From assembly GCF_009720825.1 (NCBI RefSeq), contig NZ_WNKY01000016.1, forward strand, positions 1-64,000: 64,000 nucleotides of DNA, in the 5' to 3' direction. Shown here piece after piece: positions 1-9,481 of this stretch. Position numbers and translations under genes: made by a program. Below the pieces are notes generated by a model. The model was given only the letters and a program-made list of their open reading frames with translations. It was not told the DNA's origin and did not search any database. The stretch is from Duganella radicis. GTDB taxonomy: Bacteria > Pseudomonadota > Gammaproteobacteria > Burkholderiales > Burkholderiaceae_D. Numbering within the stretch: position 1 is the stretch's first letter; each line of letters begins with the position of its first letter.

Positions 1-453
1 CCGGCCGCCGTGCCGCTGTCGGCGCCGCCATCGGCCAGCGCCCGGCCGCCCGGCCCGCCGCCCAGGCTGGTCACCTCGCCCATGCCCACCGGCGAAGCCG
101 CCATCTTCAATATGGACGGCCTGATGCGGGTGATGGGCCGGGACGCCAAGGGCCGCGCCGCCATGTTCAAGATGGTGCGCGGCGCCATCGAGGGCGGCAT
201 GGAGCCGCTGGACCAGGCCGCCGCCGCCCTGCAGGAGGGCCGGCTGCGCGACGCCGCGCGCGCCTTCCACAGCCTGCGCGGCGCGGTGGGGGTGCTGGGC
301 GCCAAGCGCCTGATCCAGGCCACCATCGCGGCCGAGGACGCCATCAACGGCCAGCGCGAGGAAGAGCTGGACGAGCGCTACCGCGAGGTGCGCGCCGAAC
401 TGGAACAAACCCTCACCCACGCCCGCGCCTGGCTCGAACGCGAACAATCCTGA
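1..453 (+). CDS. Hpt-domain protein, C-terminal fragment (5' truncated by window edge)
   Basis: The reading frame is open from base 1, so the gene starts upstream of the window; the visible part encodes about 150 residues. A proline/alanine-rich linker leads into a four-helix Hpt (histidine phosphotransfer) domain. Its phosphoacceptor motif is FHSLRG, with the His codon at 268-270 and a typical following GAVGVLGAKRL helix. Hpt domains relay phosphate between receiver domains. At the C-terminus after a low-complexity linker, this is most often the tail of a hybrid sensor kinase, which I infer here but cannot see. A free-standing Hpt protein is the alternative. Confidence 0.8.
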   Translation, partial: PAAVPLSAPPSASARPPGPPPRLVTSPMPTGEAAIFNMDGLMRVMGRDAKGRAAMFKMVRGAIEGGMEPLDQAAAALQEGRLRDAARAFHSLRGAVGVLGAKRLIQATIAAEDAINGQREEELDERYREVRAELEQTLTHARAWLEREQS

Positions 454-478
454 GCCGATCGCCTCTTTAAATCATATT

Positions 479-497
479 GATAATAATTCGCATTTAC
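479..497. promoter_or_regulatory. Fur box upstream of the siderophore receptor
   Basis: GATAATAATTCGCATTTAC matches about 14 of 19 positions of the classical Fur consensus, with an intact GATAAT left half and CATT right half. It overlaps the -35 element of the receptor promoter, as expected for iron-dependent repression by Fur. Confidence 0.7.
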
Positions 498-521
498 GTT
501 TTGCCATTTTGTTGTTACAAT
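493..521 (+). promoter_or_regulatory. sigma70 promoter of the fiu-like gene
   Basis: TTTACG (493-498) and TACAAT (516-521) are separated by 17 bp. The -35 box lies inside the Fur box and the start codon is about 44 bp downstream of the -10. The start codon is preceded by the purine-rich GGAAAGAAG. Confidence 0.55.
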
Positions 522-564
522 CTTTCCCATTCTTTTACTCACATTTACGAACGGAAAGAAGCAA

Positions 565-2940
565 ATGGCAATGATCAAGAGTCGCAAACATGCGCAGACG
601 CGCTTCAATCAACACATGAGCGCGGCGCTGGCCGCCATGCTGCTGCCGGTCGCCGCCCACGCCGCTGACGCCCCTGCCGCGCCGGACGCCGCCGACAAGC
701 CGCAAACCTTGCAGGAAGTGCAAGTCAACGGCAGCCGCGAGAACGACTTCAAAGCCGAACGCGCCTCTTCCGCCAAGTACACCGAAAAACTGGTCGACAC
801 CGCCCAGACCCTGACCGTCATCAAGAAGGAACTGATCGAGCAGCAAGGCGCCACCACCCTGACCGAGGCGCTGCGCAACACCCCGGGCGTGGGCGCCTTC
901 TTCCTGGGCGAGAACGGCTCCACCAACACCGGCGACGCCATCTACATGCGCGGCTTCGACGCCTCGTCCAGCATCTACGTGGACGGCGTGCGCGACGTCG
1001 GCTCGATCTCGCGCGACACCTTCAACATTGAACAGATCGACGTGCTGAAGGGCCCGGCCGGCACCGACAACGGCCGCTCCTCGCCGACCGGCTCGATCAA
1101 CCTGGTCAGCAAGCAGCCGCTGCTGGAAAACGCCTACAGCGGCTCGGCCACCTTCGGCAGCGGCAAGCAGCGCCGCGCCACCGCCGACATCAACACCGTG
1201 ATCGATGCCGACAGCGGCACCGCCTTCCGCCTCAACCTGCTGGACCAGGACAGCGAAAACCCGGGCCGCGACTTCGTCAAGAACAAGCGCTGGGGCGTGG
1301 CGCCATCGCTGGCGTTCGGCCTGAATTCGGCCACCCGCGTCTACCTGAACTACTTCCACGTCAAGCAGGACAATATTCCCGACGGCGGCGTGTTGACCAT
1401 CGGCCTGCCGGGCTGGACCCCGCCGCCCGACATCGCCGCCGTGCCGGCCACCGCCACCAGCCCGGCCAAGCCGGCCAAGAGCTTCGCCTTCATGGCCAAC
1501 GCCGCGCCGGTCGATCCGCACAACTTCTACGGCTCGGTGCTGGACCACGACAACGTGAAGGCCGACATGGCCACCGTGAAAGTCGAGCACGACTTCGCCG
1601 GCGGCGCCAAGCTGGTCAACACCACCCGCTACGGCAAGACCAAGCAGGACTACCTGCTGACCTCGTTCATGGCCACCAACGCCAACCTGAACGCCAACAC
1701 CGCCAGCACCGGCGCCGACAACTGGACCCTGGCGCGCACCAACCTGACCACCAAGGATCAGCTGAACGAAATCCTGACCAACCAGACCACCCTGACCGCC
1801 GACTTCAGCACCGGCGCGCTCAGGCACACCGTGGTGGGCGGCGTCGAGCTGACCAACGAGAAGCAGACCAACTACTCGTACGTAAACACGGCGCCAGCCG
1901 CCACCGCCGGCCTGCCGGCGACCAGCATCTACCACCCGAACCCGAACACGCCGATCAGCTCCGCCCAGGTCAACCTGAAGCGCAGCGGCGGCCGCAGCGA
2001 CGGCACCACCAACACCCAGAGCGTGTACGTGTTCGACACTATCAAGTTCGGCGACCAGTGGATCTTCAACGGCGGCGTGCGCATCGACCACTACAACACC
2101 ACCTACAACGCCATCACCGTGCAGGCCGCCACCACGCCGCAAGTGATCCCGGTCGGCACGCTGGTGGGCAGCTCGATCGAAGCGTCGGACAACCTGGTCA
2201 ACGGCAAGCTGTCGGCCCTGTACAAGCCGACCAAGGACAGCAGCGTGTACGCGCTGGTGGCCTCGTCGAAAGCGCCGCCGGGCGGCACCAACTTCGCCCT
2301 GAGCACCTCGGCCAGCAGCGCCGCCAATCCGAAGTTCGACCCACAGGAAACCACCAACTACGAGCTGGGCACCAAGTGGGACCTGCTGGGCCAGAAACTG
2401 TCGCTGTCGGCCACCGCCTTCCGCACCGAGGTGAAGAATGAGGTGGAGCAGGACCCGGTGGACGCGCTGTACTACCAGACCGGCAAGAAGCGCGTGCAGG
2501 GTATCGAGCTGGGCGTGACCGGCGAACTGATGGCCAAGTGGCTGGTGAGCGCGGGCTATGTGCACCAGAACACCAGCGTCGAGTCGGGCAAGATCGTCAC
2601 CGCCGGTGGCGACAACCAGCTGACCTACACGCCCAAGCAATCGTTCACCCTGTGGACCTCGTACACCCTGCCGTTCGGCCTGCAAATCGGCGGCGGCGCG
2701 CGCTTCAGCGACAAGCTGGCACGCGGCACCGACGGCGCCGTCGGCACCCCGGCCTACGCCAACTCGTACTGGGTGTTCGACGCCATGGCCTCGTACCCGA
2801 TCAACAAGCACATCGACCTGCGCCTGAACGTGTACAACCTGGCCGACAAAGAATACGTGCAAGCGATCAACAAGTCGGGTTATCGTTACACGCCTGGCGC
2901 ACCGCGTTCGGGCAGTCTGACGGCCAACTTCAAGTTCTAA
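565..2940 (+). CDS. fiu: TonB-dependent catecholate siderophore receptor (Fiu/PiuA family)
   Basis: This is a 791-residue outer-membrane receptor that imports ferric catecholate siderophores using TonB energy. A signal peptide ends at about AAHA in residues 25-35. Next come a TonB-box-like segment (LQEVQV, about residues 47-52) and a plug with [12 protein letters not shown] and the [16 protein letters not shown] signature. A 22-stranded barrel ends in a C-terminal aromatic, FKF. The length is close to E. coli Fiu. Fur box and promoter sit directly upstream, and the next gene is a PiuC/YbiX-type hydroxylase, the same pairing as fiu-ybiX and piuA-piuC. The substrate is inferred from family and neighbour. 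Confidence 0.88.
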   Translation: MAMIKSRKHAQTRFNQHMSAALAAMLLPVAAHAADAPAAPDAADKPQTLQEVQVNGSRENDFKAERASSAKYTEKLVDTAQTLTVIKKELIEQQGATTLTEALRNTPGVGAFFLGENGSTNTGDAIYMRGFDASSSIYVDGVRDVGSISRDTFNIEQIDVLKGPAGTDNGRSSPTGSINLVSKQPLLENAYSGSATFGSGKQRRATADINTVIDADSGTAFRLNLLDQDSENPGRDFVKNKRWGVAPSLAFGLNSATRVYLNYFHVKQDNIPDGGVLTIGLPGWTPPPDIAAVPATATSPAKPAKSFAFMANAAPVDPHNFYGSVLDHDNVKADMATVKVEHDFAGGAKLVNTTRYGKTKQDYLLTSFMATNANLNANTASTGADNWTLARTNLTTKDQLNEILTNQTTLTADFSTGALRHTVVGGVELTNEKQTNYSYVNTAPAATAGLPATSIYHPNPNTPISSAQVNLKRSGGRSDGTTNTQSVYVFDTIKFGDQWIFNGGVRIDHYNTTYNAITVQAATTPQVIPVGTLVGSSIEASDNLVNGKLSALYKPTKDSSVYALVASSKAPPGGTNFALSTSASSAANPKFDPQETTNYELGTKWDLLGQKLSLSATAFRTEVKNEVEQDPVDALYYQTGKKRVQGIELGVTGELMAKWLVSAGYVHQNTSVESGKIVTAGGDNQLTYTPKQSFTLWTSYTLPFGLQIGGGARFSDKLARGTDGAVGTPAYANSYWVFDAMASYPINKHIDLRLNVYNLADKEYVQAINKSGYRYTPGAPRSGSLTANFKF

Positions 2941-2966
2941 GCACCGGTTACGGTTCCGGTACGCTG

Positions 2967-2996
2967 GCCCCGCCCTGACCGGCGGGGCTTTTCGTT
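2967..2996 (+). terminator. Rho-independent terminator after the receptor gene
   Basis: An 8-bp GC stem (GCCCCGCC / GGCGGGGC) with a 6-nt loop is followed by TTTTCGTTTT. It lies between receptor and hydroxylase, so the hydroxylase is expressed by read-through or from its own promoter. Confidence 0.7.
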
Positions 2997-3013
2997 TTCA
3001 GGAGAGTTTCATC

Positions 3014-3694
3014 ATGATGCTGCATATTCCCGGCGTACTGACGCCCGAACAGGTGGCCGACATGCGCCGCCGGCTGGACCAATCGCAATGGGTGGACGGG
3101 CGCGCGACGGTGGGCCCCCAGGGCGCCAAGGTCAAGCAGAACCGCCAGCTGCCGGATACTTCGCCGCTGGGGCTGGAGCTGGGGCAGGTGATCTTGCAGG
3201 CGCTGGCCGACCACCCGCTGTTCTTTGCCGCCGCGCTGCCGCTGCGCACCATCCCGCCGCTGTTTAATTGCTACGCCGGCGGCGAGCACTACGGCGCGCA
3301 CGTGGATGGCTCGATGCGCCGCATTCCGGGCAGCGGCCAGTGGGTGCGCACCGACGTGTCGTCGACCCTGTTCCTGAGCGATCCGGACGAGTACGACGGC
3401 GGCGAGCTGATCGTCACCGACCAGTACGGCGAGCACGAGGTCAAGCTGCCGGCCGGCGACCTGATCCTGTACCCCTCGACCAGCATCCACCGGGTGCAGC
3501 CGGTGACGCGCGGCGCCCGCATCTGTTCCTTCTTCTGGACCCAGAGCATGGTGCGCGACGACCTGCGCCGCGGCATGCTGCTGGAACTCGACCAGAACAT
3601 CCAGAGCCTGCGCGCCAAGGTCGGCGACAGCCCGGAAATGGTCGGCCTCACCGGCCTTTACCACAACCTGCTGCGCCAGTGGAGCGAAGTGTGA
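3014..3694 (+). CDS. piuC: PKHD-type Fe(II)/2-oxoglutarate hydroxylase (PiuC/YbiX family)
   Basis: This 226-residue cytosolic dioxygenase is of the prolyl-4-hydroxylase-alpha type. The iron triad is visible as H96 and D98 ([11 protein letters not shown]) and H159 (STSIHRV). R169 in VTRGAR would bind 2-oxoglutarate. The length and the C-terminal four-helix part ([15 protein letters not shown]) match the family. These enzymes are almost always paired with Fiu/PiuA siderophore receptors, as here, and are thought to modify or help process the imported siderophore; the substrate is not established. GGAGAG lies just upstream of the ATG. Confidence 0.9.
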   Translation: MMLHIPGVLTPEQVADMRRRLDQSQWVDGRATVGPQGAKVKQNRQLPDTSPLGLELGQVILQALADHPLFFAAALPLRTIPPLFNCYAGGEHYGAHVDGSMRRIPGSGQWVRTDVSSTLFLSDPDEYDGGELIVTDQYGEHEVKLPAGDLILYPSTSIHRVQPVTRGARICSFFWTQSMVRDDLRRGMLLELDQNIQSLRAKVGDSPEMVGLTGLYHNLLRQWSEV

Positions 3695-3767
3695 GTTGTT
3701 GCAACGGCGCACAAGTAAGTTTCTAAAATGTTATAGAACGGCGTTTTAACATCCGGCTGGGGGTAAC

Positions 3768-5804
3768 ATGCTTTCCCTAAGCCAATGTTTCTTCAGCCAG
3801 ATTGTGAACCCAGCCGACCGCCTCCGCAGCTTCCTGCTTTTGCTCTTTTTCCAGTCCTGCCAGGCGCAGGCGGCCACCAGTCCGGAACAGGACGAGCTCA
3901 GCGCCATGCCGCTGGAACGCCTGATGGAAGTCACCATGGTGACCTCGGCCTCGCGCTTCGCCCAGCGCGCCAGCGACGCGCCGTCGGCGGTGGCGGTGCT
4001 GACCTCGCAGGACGTGCGCGAGCATGGCTGGCGCACCTTGGGCGACGCCCTGGCCACCCTGCCGGGCCTGTACGTGTCGAGCGACCGCAACTACGACTAT
4101 CTGGGCGCGCGCGGCTTCCTGCGGCCGGGCGACTACGACAGCCGCTTCCTGCTCCTGATCGACGGCGTGCGCGTCAACGACAGCGTGTACGACCAGGCCT
4201 CCATCGGCAGCGACAGCCTGGTGGACATGGATCTGGTGGAGCGCATCGAGTACGTGCCCGGTCCCGGCGCGGCGGTGTATGGCTCCAACGCGCTGTTCGG
4301 CGTGATCAATGTGATCACCAAGGCCGGCAGCGCCATGAGCGGGCCGCAGGCCGGGCTGTCGGTCGGCGGCAAGGGCGAGCGGCGCGGCCACGCCAGCTAT
4401 GGCTACCACGCGCAGGACGGCACCGATGTGCTGTTCTCGGCCTACGCCAGCAAGCGCCGCGGCGACAATCTGTACGCCGCCGAATTCGACACCCCCGAGC
4501 AAAACCACGGCCTGGCCGAAGGGCTGGACTACCAGCGCGCGCAGGGCGTGTTCCTCAAGGCCAGCCACGGCGGCTGGGGCTTCAGCAGCGGCTACGTCAA
4601 CCGCGTGAAAGGGGTGCCGACCGCGTCGTTTGGCGCCGTCTTCAACGCCCCCAACTACACGCGCGACACCCAGAGCTTCGCCAGCCTGTCCTACAGCGCC
4701 ATGGCCAGCGAGCAGGTCGCGCTGTCGAGCCGGGCGGAATGGGGCCGCGCCGATTACACCGGCGTCGGCTGGTACCCGGACCCGCAAGGCCGGCCGCGCC
4801 AGAATGTCGATGGCGACCACGCCATGTGGTACGCGCTCAACCTGAACGCCACCCTGACCGGCATCGGCGGCCACAAGCTGGCGGTCGGGCTGGATGCGCA
4901 ACGCAATGCCCGCCGCGACCAGTTCAACTTCGATCTGGACCCGCGCGAGGAACAGCTGGACGATCACCGCGCCGACAACCGCCTCGGCGCTTACCTGGAG
5001 GACGAGCTGCGGCTGGCGCCCACGCTGCTGCTGAACGCCGGCCTGCGCTTTGACCGCGACGGCGTCAGCGGCACCCACTTCAGCCCGCGCACCGCGCTGG
5101 TGTGGCAGGGCGGCGCCATCGATACCTTCAAGCTGATCTACGGCACTGCCTACCGCTCGCCGAACGCCTACGAATCCTATTACGCGGTGGGCGTGGGCGA
5201 GGGCGGCCTGGCCGCCAACCCGCGCCTGCGCGCCGAGGAAATCTCCACCCACGAGCTGGTGTGGGAGCGCCAGCCCGATGCCTACACCAAGCTGTCGCTG
5301 TCGGCCTACCATTACCGCATGTCCGGCCTGATCACGCAAATCCTGCGGCCCGACGGCTTGCTGATGTTCGACAACACCGAGCGCGCCGCCGCCAATGGCA
5401 TCGAACTGGCGGCCGAACGCCTGTTTGCCGGCGGCACCCGGCTGCGCGCCAACTACGCCTGGCAACAGGCGCGCGACGGCAAGCGCGCGTGGCTGGTCAA
5501 CTCGCCGCGCCACCTGGCCAAGCTCAACGCCACCTGGCCGCTGCCGGGCGAGGCGCTGCGGCTGGGCATGGAGGGCCAGTGCGTGTCGCGCCGGCTGACC
5601 GAGAACGCGGTGGTCGCCGGCTATTGCGGCTGGAACCTGACACTGGTGCCGGCGCAGCGCCGCAACGCCGGGCTGGACTGGTCGATCAGCGTCTACAACG
5701 GCGGCAACCACCGCTACGCCGATCCGGCCGGGCCGGCCTTTGTGCAGGAGGCGATCGCGCGCGAGGGGCGCAGCGTGGTCGCCAAGATCGGCTATGCGTT
5801 CTGA
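3768..5804 (+). CDS. TonB-dependent receptor of a YfiR/c-di-GMP signalling unit
   Basis: This is a 678-residue outer-membrane receptor. A signal peptide runs to about AQA in residues 33-36. It is followed by PLERLMEVTMVTSASRFAQ and a plug carrying LGDALATLPGLYV, RGFLRPGDYDSRFLLLIDGVRVND and VYGSNALFGVINVITK. The barrel ends in KIGYAF. The plug resembles vitamin B12/haem-type receptors rather than catecholate receptors. It has a clear GGGGG ribosome site before ATG. The 3' end overlaps the start of the YfiR-like gene by 11 bp, giving one transcript with a periplasmic sensor and a c-di-GMP enzyme. Ligand unknown; a signalling role alongside or instead of transport is inferred from the operon. 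Confidence 0.85.
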   Translation: MLSLSQCFFSQIVNPADRLRSFLLLLFFQSCQAQAATSPEQDELSAMPLERLMEVTMVTSASRFAQRASDAPSAVAVLTSQDVREHGWRTLGDALATLPGLYVSSDRNYDYLGARGFLRPGDYDSRFLLLIDGVRVNDSVYDQASIGSDSLVDMDLVERIEYVPGPGAAVYGSNALFGVINVITKAGSAMSGPQAGLSVGGKGERRGHASYGYHAQDGTDVLFSAYASKRRGDNLYAAEFDTPEQNHGLAEGLDYQRAQGVFLKASHGGWGFSSGYVNRVKGVPTASFGAVFNAPNYTRDTQSFASLSYSAMASEQVALSSRAEWGRADYTGVGWYPDPQGRPRQNVDGDHAMWYALNLNATLTGIGGHKLAVGLDAQRNARRDQFNFDLDPREEQLDDHRADNRLGAYLEDELRLAPTLLLNAGLRFDRDGVSGTHFSPRTALVWQGGAIDTFKLIYGTAYRSPNAYESYYAVGVGEGGLAANPRLRAEEISTHELVWERQPDAYTKLSLSAYHYRMSGLITQILRPDGLLMFDNTERAAANGIELAAERLFAGGTRLRANYAWQQARDGKRAWLVNSPRHLAKLNATWPLPGEALRLGMEGQCVSRRLTENAVVAGYCGWNLTLVPAQRRNAGLDWSISVYNGGNHRYADPAGPAFVQEAIAREGRSVVAKIGYAF

Positions 5805-6294
5805 TCGCCCCTCCCGCGCGCGGTGGCTGTGCCGCGGCGCGGCGCTGGCCCTGCTGACGCTGGCGCGCCCGGCCGGCGCGCAGTCCGACGACGCCGCGCT
5901 CAAGGCCGCCTACGTCTACAACATCGCGCAGTTCACGGTGTGGCCGGCCGCCACCCGGCCGCTGAACGTGTGCGTCAGCGGCGGCCACGCGCTGGGGCAA
6001 AGCTTGCGCAAGTTGCAGGGCAAGCCGGTCGGCGAGCGCCGGCTGGCGGTGCTGGACGCCGGCCCCGGCGCGCAGTGCGACGTGACCGTGCTGCGCGGCG
6101 GCGGTCCCCGTCCCGCCGAGCTGGGCAGCGGCACCCTGGCCATCGTCGACGAACCCAAAAGCGGCTACGCCGGCGCGGTGGCCCTGGTGGAGGAAGACCA
6201 GCACCTGCGCTTTGATATCGATACGGCAGAGGCGGCGCGCGCCGGCCTGCATTTCAGCTCGCGCTTGCTGCGGCTGGCAAGGAATGTCCGATGA
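5794..6294 (+). CDS. YfiR-like periplasmic protein (DUF4154)
   Basis: This 166-residue protein has a signal peptide ending around PAGAQ (residues 25-30) and the DUF4154/YfiR fold markers LKAAYVYNIAQFTVWP, FDIDTAEAARAGLHFSSRLLRLA and an internal IVDE segment. YfiR of Pseudomonas binds the periplasmic part of the CHASE8 diguanylate cyclase YfiN and holds it inactive. Here the next gene, overlapping by ATGA, encodes exactly such a CHASE8 protein. I chose the ATG at 5794 because it begins the signal peptide; an upstream in-frame start would lie further inside the receptor gene. Confidence 0.85.
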   Translation: MRSDRPSRARWLCRGAALALLTLARPAGAQSDDAALKAAYVYNIAQFTVWPAATRPLNVCVSGGHALGQSLRKLQGKPVGERRLAVLDAGPGAQCDVTVLRGGGPRPAELGSGTLAIVDEPKSGYAGAVALVEEDQHLRFDIDTAEAARAGLHFSSRLLRLARNVR

Positions 6295-8150
6295 AACGCA
6301 GCACCGATCCCAGCCCCCTGCCCATCGCCAGCGCGCTGGGCACCAGCCAGACCATCGCCGCCGTGGCCGCGCTGGTGATCGCCGGCGTGGTGCTGATCGC
6401 CTACCAGTTGCTGGACATGCGCCACTCGCTGACCGAAGGCGCGCGCGTGCAGGCCGCCATCGTGGCCGACAGCGTGACGGCGCCGCTGATGTTTGGCGAC
6501 CGCGACGCCGCCCGCGACGTGCTGCGCGCCTTCCGCTACGCGCCCGGCCTGGAGGCGGTGGGCATCTACGACCAGGAAGGCAAGCTGTTTGCCGAGTTTT
6601 CCTACCCGGGCCATCACCTGCCGCCGCAGCCGCCCGGCGCCAACCACCAGCCGGACGGCGCGGTGATGGTGACCGAGACCGTACGTCATCGCGGCGTCGT
6701 GCTGGGCCAGACCGTGCTGCTGACCAGCACCGGCAAGCTGCGCGCCGCCATGCTGCGCTACCTCGGGCTGCTGACCGTGGCGTCGCTGCTGGCCATGCTG
6801 GTGGTGACCATCCTCAGCCGCAAGACGCGCGCGCGCATGGCCGCCGCCGAGCGCAAGCTCGACTACATGGCCCACACCGATCACGTCACCCGGCTGCCCA
6901 ACCGCCATTCCACCTACGCCCGGCTGGCGGTCGACCTGGAGCAGGCGCGCGCCGGCGGCCAGCAACTGGCGCTGCTGCTGGTCGACCTCGACAACTTCAA
7001 GCTGGTCAACGATACCGCCGGCCACACGGCCGGCGACGAATTGCTCCAGCAAGTGGCGACCGCGCTGGTGGGCGCGGTGCGGCCGGGCGACCTGGTGGGC
7101 CGCATCGGCGGCGACGAGTTCGCCATCATCGTGTGGCCGGTGGCCGACCGCGCCATGGCGCTGGCGGTGGCGGCCAAGGTCACGCAGACGCTGCAACGGC
7201 CGTTCCAGCTGGAATCCGGTGAATTCTTTGCCACCGCCAGCGTCGGCCTGTGCCTGTATCCGGACGACGCCCTCACCATGAGCGAACTGGTGAGCAGCGC
7301 CGACACCGCCCTGTACCACGCCAAGCACGGCGGCCGCAACCGCCTGGCCGAGTTCGTGCCGGCCATGACCGCCGCCACCCAGCGCCGGGTCGCGCTGGAG
7401 CGCGAGCTGCGCCAGGCCATCGCCGAGCAGCAGCTGGCCTTGCACTACCAGCCGCAGTTCGATTGCGCCAGCGGCGCGCTGGTGGGGGTGGAGGCGCTGC
7501 TGCGCTGGCGCCATCCCGAGCACGGGCTGATCTCGCCGGCCGAATTCATCCCGATCGCCGAGGACAGCGGCCTGATCGTGCAACTGGGCGGCTGGGTGCT
7601 GCACCGCGCCTGCCAGGACGTGATGGCGTGGGACCGGGCCGGCGCGCCGGCGCTGACGGTGGCGGTCAACATGTCGGCGCGCCAGCTGCGCGAGCCGGGC
7701 TTCATCGACGACGTGATGCGTGCCCTGGCGCTGAGCGGGCTGGCGCCGGAGCGGCTGGAGCTGGAGCTGACCGAAAGCGTGCTGATGGAGGACGTCGCCG
7801 GCGCGGTGGCCTTCATGCAGGCGGCGCGGGCGCTGGGCGTGCGGCTGTCGATTGACGACTTCGGCACCGGCTATTCCTCGCTGGCCTACCTGCAAAACTT
7901 CCCGATCAACCAGCTCAAGGTCGACCGCAGCTTCGTGCAACTGCTGCCGCAGCGCGGCGAAACCGTGATCCACGCCATCCTGGCGCTGGCGCACGGCTTC
8001 GGCCTGTCGGTGGTGGCCGAAGGGGTGGAAGACCAGCGCCAGCTGGACTGGCTGCGCGCGGCCGGCTGTGAAATGGTGCAGGGCTTCCTGCTGGGCAAAC
8101 CGATGCCGCCGCAGGATTTTGCCGCGCGCTACCTGAGCCCGGTGGGCTAA
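6291..8150 (+). CDS. CHASE8-GGDEF-EAL cyclic-di-GMP enzyme (YfiN-related)
   Basis: This is a 619-residue inner-membrane protein. TM1 is at about 18-40, and a periplasmic CHASE8 domain spans about 45-150 (ADSVTAPLMFGDRDAARDVL). TM2 is at about 157-180. The GGDEF domain has its signature at 273-277 and an intact RxxD inhibitory site (RPGD, 264-267). The EAL domain has EAL at 401-403 plus DDFGTGYSS and VVAEGVED. Both catalytic signatures are intact, so it could make and degrade c-di-GMP; YfiN itself lacks EAL. Translational overlap with the YfiR-like gene argues they work together, with the TonB receptor as the outer-membrane input. Confidence 0.9.
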   Translation: MKRSTDPSPLPIASALGTSQTIAAVAALVIAGVVLIAYQLLDMRHSLTEGARVQAAIVADSVTAPLMFGDRDAARDVLRAFRYAPGLEAVGIYDQEGKLFAEFSYPGHHLPPQPPGANHQPDGAVMVTETVRHRGVVLGQTVLLTSTGKLRAAMLRYLGLLTVASLLAMLVVTILSRKTRARMAAAERKLDYMAHTDHVTRLPNRHSTYARLAVDLEQARAGGQQLALLLVDLDNFKLVNDTAGHTAGDELLQQVATALVGAVRPGDLVGRIGGDEFAIIVWPVADRAMALAVAAKVTQTLQRPFQLESGEFFATASVGLCLYPDDALTMSELVSSADTALYHAKHGGRNRLAEFVPAMTAATQRRVALERELRQAIAEQQLALHYQPQFDCASGALVGVEALLRWRHPEHGLISPAEFIPIAEDSGLIVQLGGWVLHRACQDVMAWDRAGAPALTVAVNMSARQLREPGFIDDVMRALALSGLAPERLELELTESVLMEDVAGAVAFMQAARALGVRLSIDDFGTGYSSLAYLQNFPINQLKVDRSFVQLLPQRGETVIHAILALAHGFGLSVVAEGVEDQRQLDWLRAAGCEMVQGFLLGKPMPPQDFAARYLSPVG

Positions 8151-8193
8151 GCAAATTCCCAGCGGCAAGGCGGAGTTGTTTATACTCGCCGCC

Positions 8194-9462
8194 ATGACAA
8201 CGACTCAAGTTCCGGCCCGCATTCGCGGCCGCCAAACCCTGACGCTGGCGCTGCTGGTGGTGGGCGGCGTGATCAACTACCTCGACCGCGCCACGCTGGC
8301 GGTGGCCAATGAATTCATCCGCGCCGACCTCGGCCTGTCGCTCGGGCAGATGGGCTTGCTGCTGTCGGCGTTCTCGTGGAGTTATGCGCTGTGCCAGCTG
8401 CCGGTGGGGGCGCTGGTCGACAAGATCGGACCGCGCTGGCTGCTGGGCATCGGGCTGGTGGTGTGGTCGCTGGCACAGGCGGCCGGCGGACTGGCGGCCA
8501 GCTTCGGCTATTTCGTGCTGGCGCGCATCGCGCTCGGCATCGGCGAGGCGCCGCACTTCCCCTCGGCGGCGCGCGCGGTCAGCAACTGGTTCCCGCCGCG
8601 TGCGCGCGGCACGCCGACCGGCATCTTCAATTCCGCGTCGCCGCTGGGCATGGCGCTGGCGCCGCTGTGCCTGCCGCCGCTGATCCTGGCCACCAGCTGG
8701 CACTGGGCCTTCTTCGTCACCGGCGCGCTGGGACTGGTGATGGCGGTGGTGTGGCTAAGCCTGTACCGCGATCCGGTGCGGGCCGACATGAGCGCCGACG
8801 AGCGCGCCTATCTTGAAGTGGCCGACGGCGGCGCGGCCGCGCCGCCAACCAGCTTTGCCGCCTGGCGCGCGCTGTTCCGCCATCGCGCGACGTGGGGCAT
8901 GATGCTGGGCTTCTTCGGCTCGGTGTATCTGAATTGGGTTTATCTGACCTGGCTGCCGGGCTACCTGCGCGCCGAGCGCCATATGGACCTGGCCTACGCC
9001 GGCATCGCCGCCGCCATTCCGTTCCTGTGCGGCTTCGCCGGCGCGCTGGTGGCGGGCTGGGCGTCGGACCGCGTGGTCAAGGCCGCGACTTCGCCGATCA
9101 CCGGCCGTCGCAACGCGGTGGTGGCGACCATGCTGGGCATGGTGGCGTTCACCATCCCGGCGGCGCTGGTGGAAAGCAATGTGGTGGCCGTGGCCTGCAT
9201 CTCGATGGTGATCTTCCTGGCCAACGCCTCGTCGGCCTGCGCCTGGTCGCTGGCGACGGTGGCGGCGCCGCCCAGCCGCATCGCCTCGCTGGGCGCGATC
9301 CAGAACTTCGGCGGCTTCCTCGGCGGCGCGCTGGCGCCGGTGCTGACCGGCTACATCGCCCAGAGCTGGTCCTTCGTGCCGGCCCTGCTGACCGGCGCCG
9401 CCATCGCCTTCGCCGGCGCCATGGCGTACCAGCTTCTGGTGAAGCAGCCGATTCCGGAATAA
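8194..9462 (+). CDS. MFS transporter, anion:cation symporter (ACS) type
   Basis: This 422-residue permease has about 12 membrane segments. The family signature GGVINYLDRATLAVA opens TM1, followed by GALVDKIGPRWLLG in loop 2-3 and ARIALGIGEAPHFPSAARAVSNWFP. These are typical of ACS members that import hexuronates, hexonates or phthalate-like anions. I start at ATG 8194 because the upstream TTG at 8176 adds six unlikely residues. It stands alone after the c-di-GMP gene, 43 bp away, and before the broken hipA. Substrate not determinable. Confidence 0.85.
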   Translation: MTTTQVPARIRGRQTLTLALLVVGGVINYLDRATLAVANEFIRADLGLSLGQMGLLLSAFSWSYALCQLPVGALVDKIGPRWLLGIGLVVWSLAQAAGGLAASFGYFVLARIALGIGEAPHFPSAARAVSNWFPPRARGTPTGIFNSASPLGMALAPLCLPPLILATSWHWAFFVTGALGLVMAVVWLSLYRDPVRADMSADERAYLEVADGGAAAPPTSFAAWRALFRHRATWGMMLGFFGSVYLNWVYLTWLPGYLRAERHMDLAYAGIAAAIPFLCGFAGALVAGWASDRVVKAATSPITGRRNAVVATMLGMVAFTIPAALVESNVVAVACISMVIFLANASSACAWSLATVAAPPSRIASLGAIQNFGGFLGGALAPVLTGYIAQSWSFVPALLTGAAIAFAGAMAYQLLVKQPIPE

Positions 9463-9481
9463 TCACACAGGCGCCGGCCGC

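Noticed and set aside
535..2862. 775-codon open frame antisense to the siderophore receptor
   Set aside because: It mirrors the receptor codons in high-GC DNA, its product is Val/Gly/Ala/Arg-rich without a domain, and it has no ribosome site.
3777..5903. 708-codon open frame antisense to the second receptor
   Set aside because: Same GC-driven shadow; the plus-strand receptor is clearly coding.
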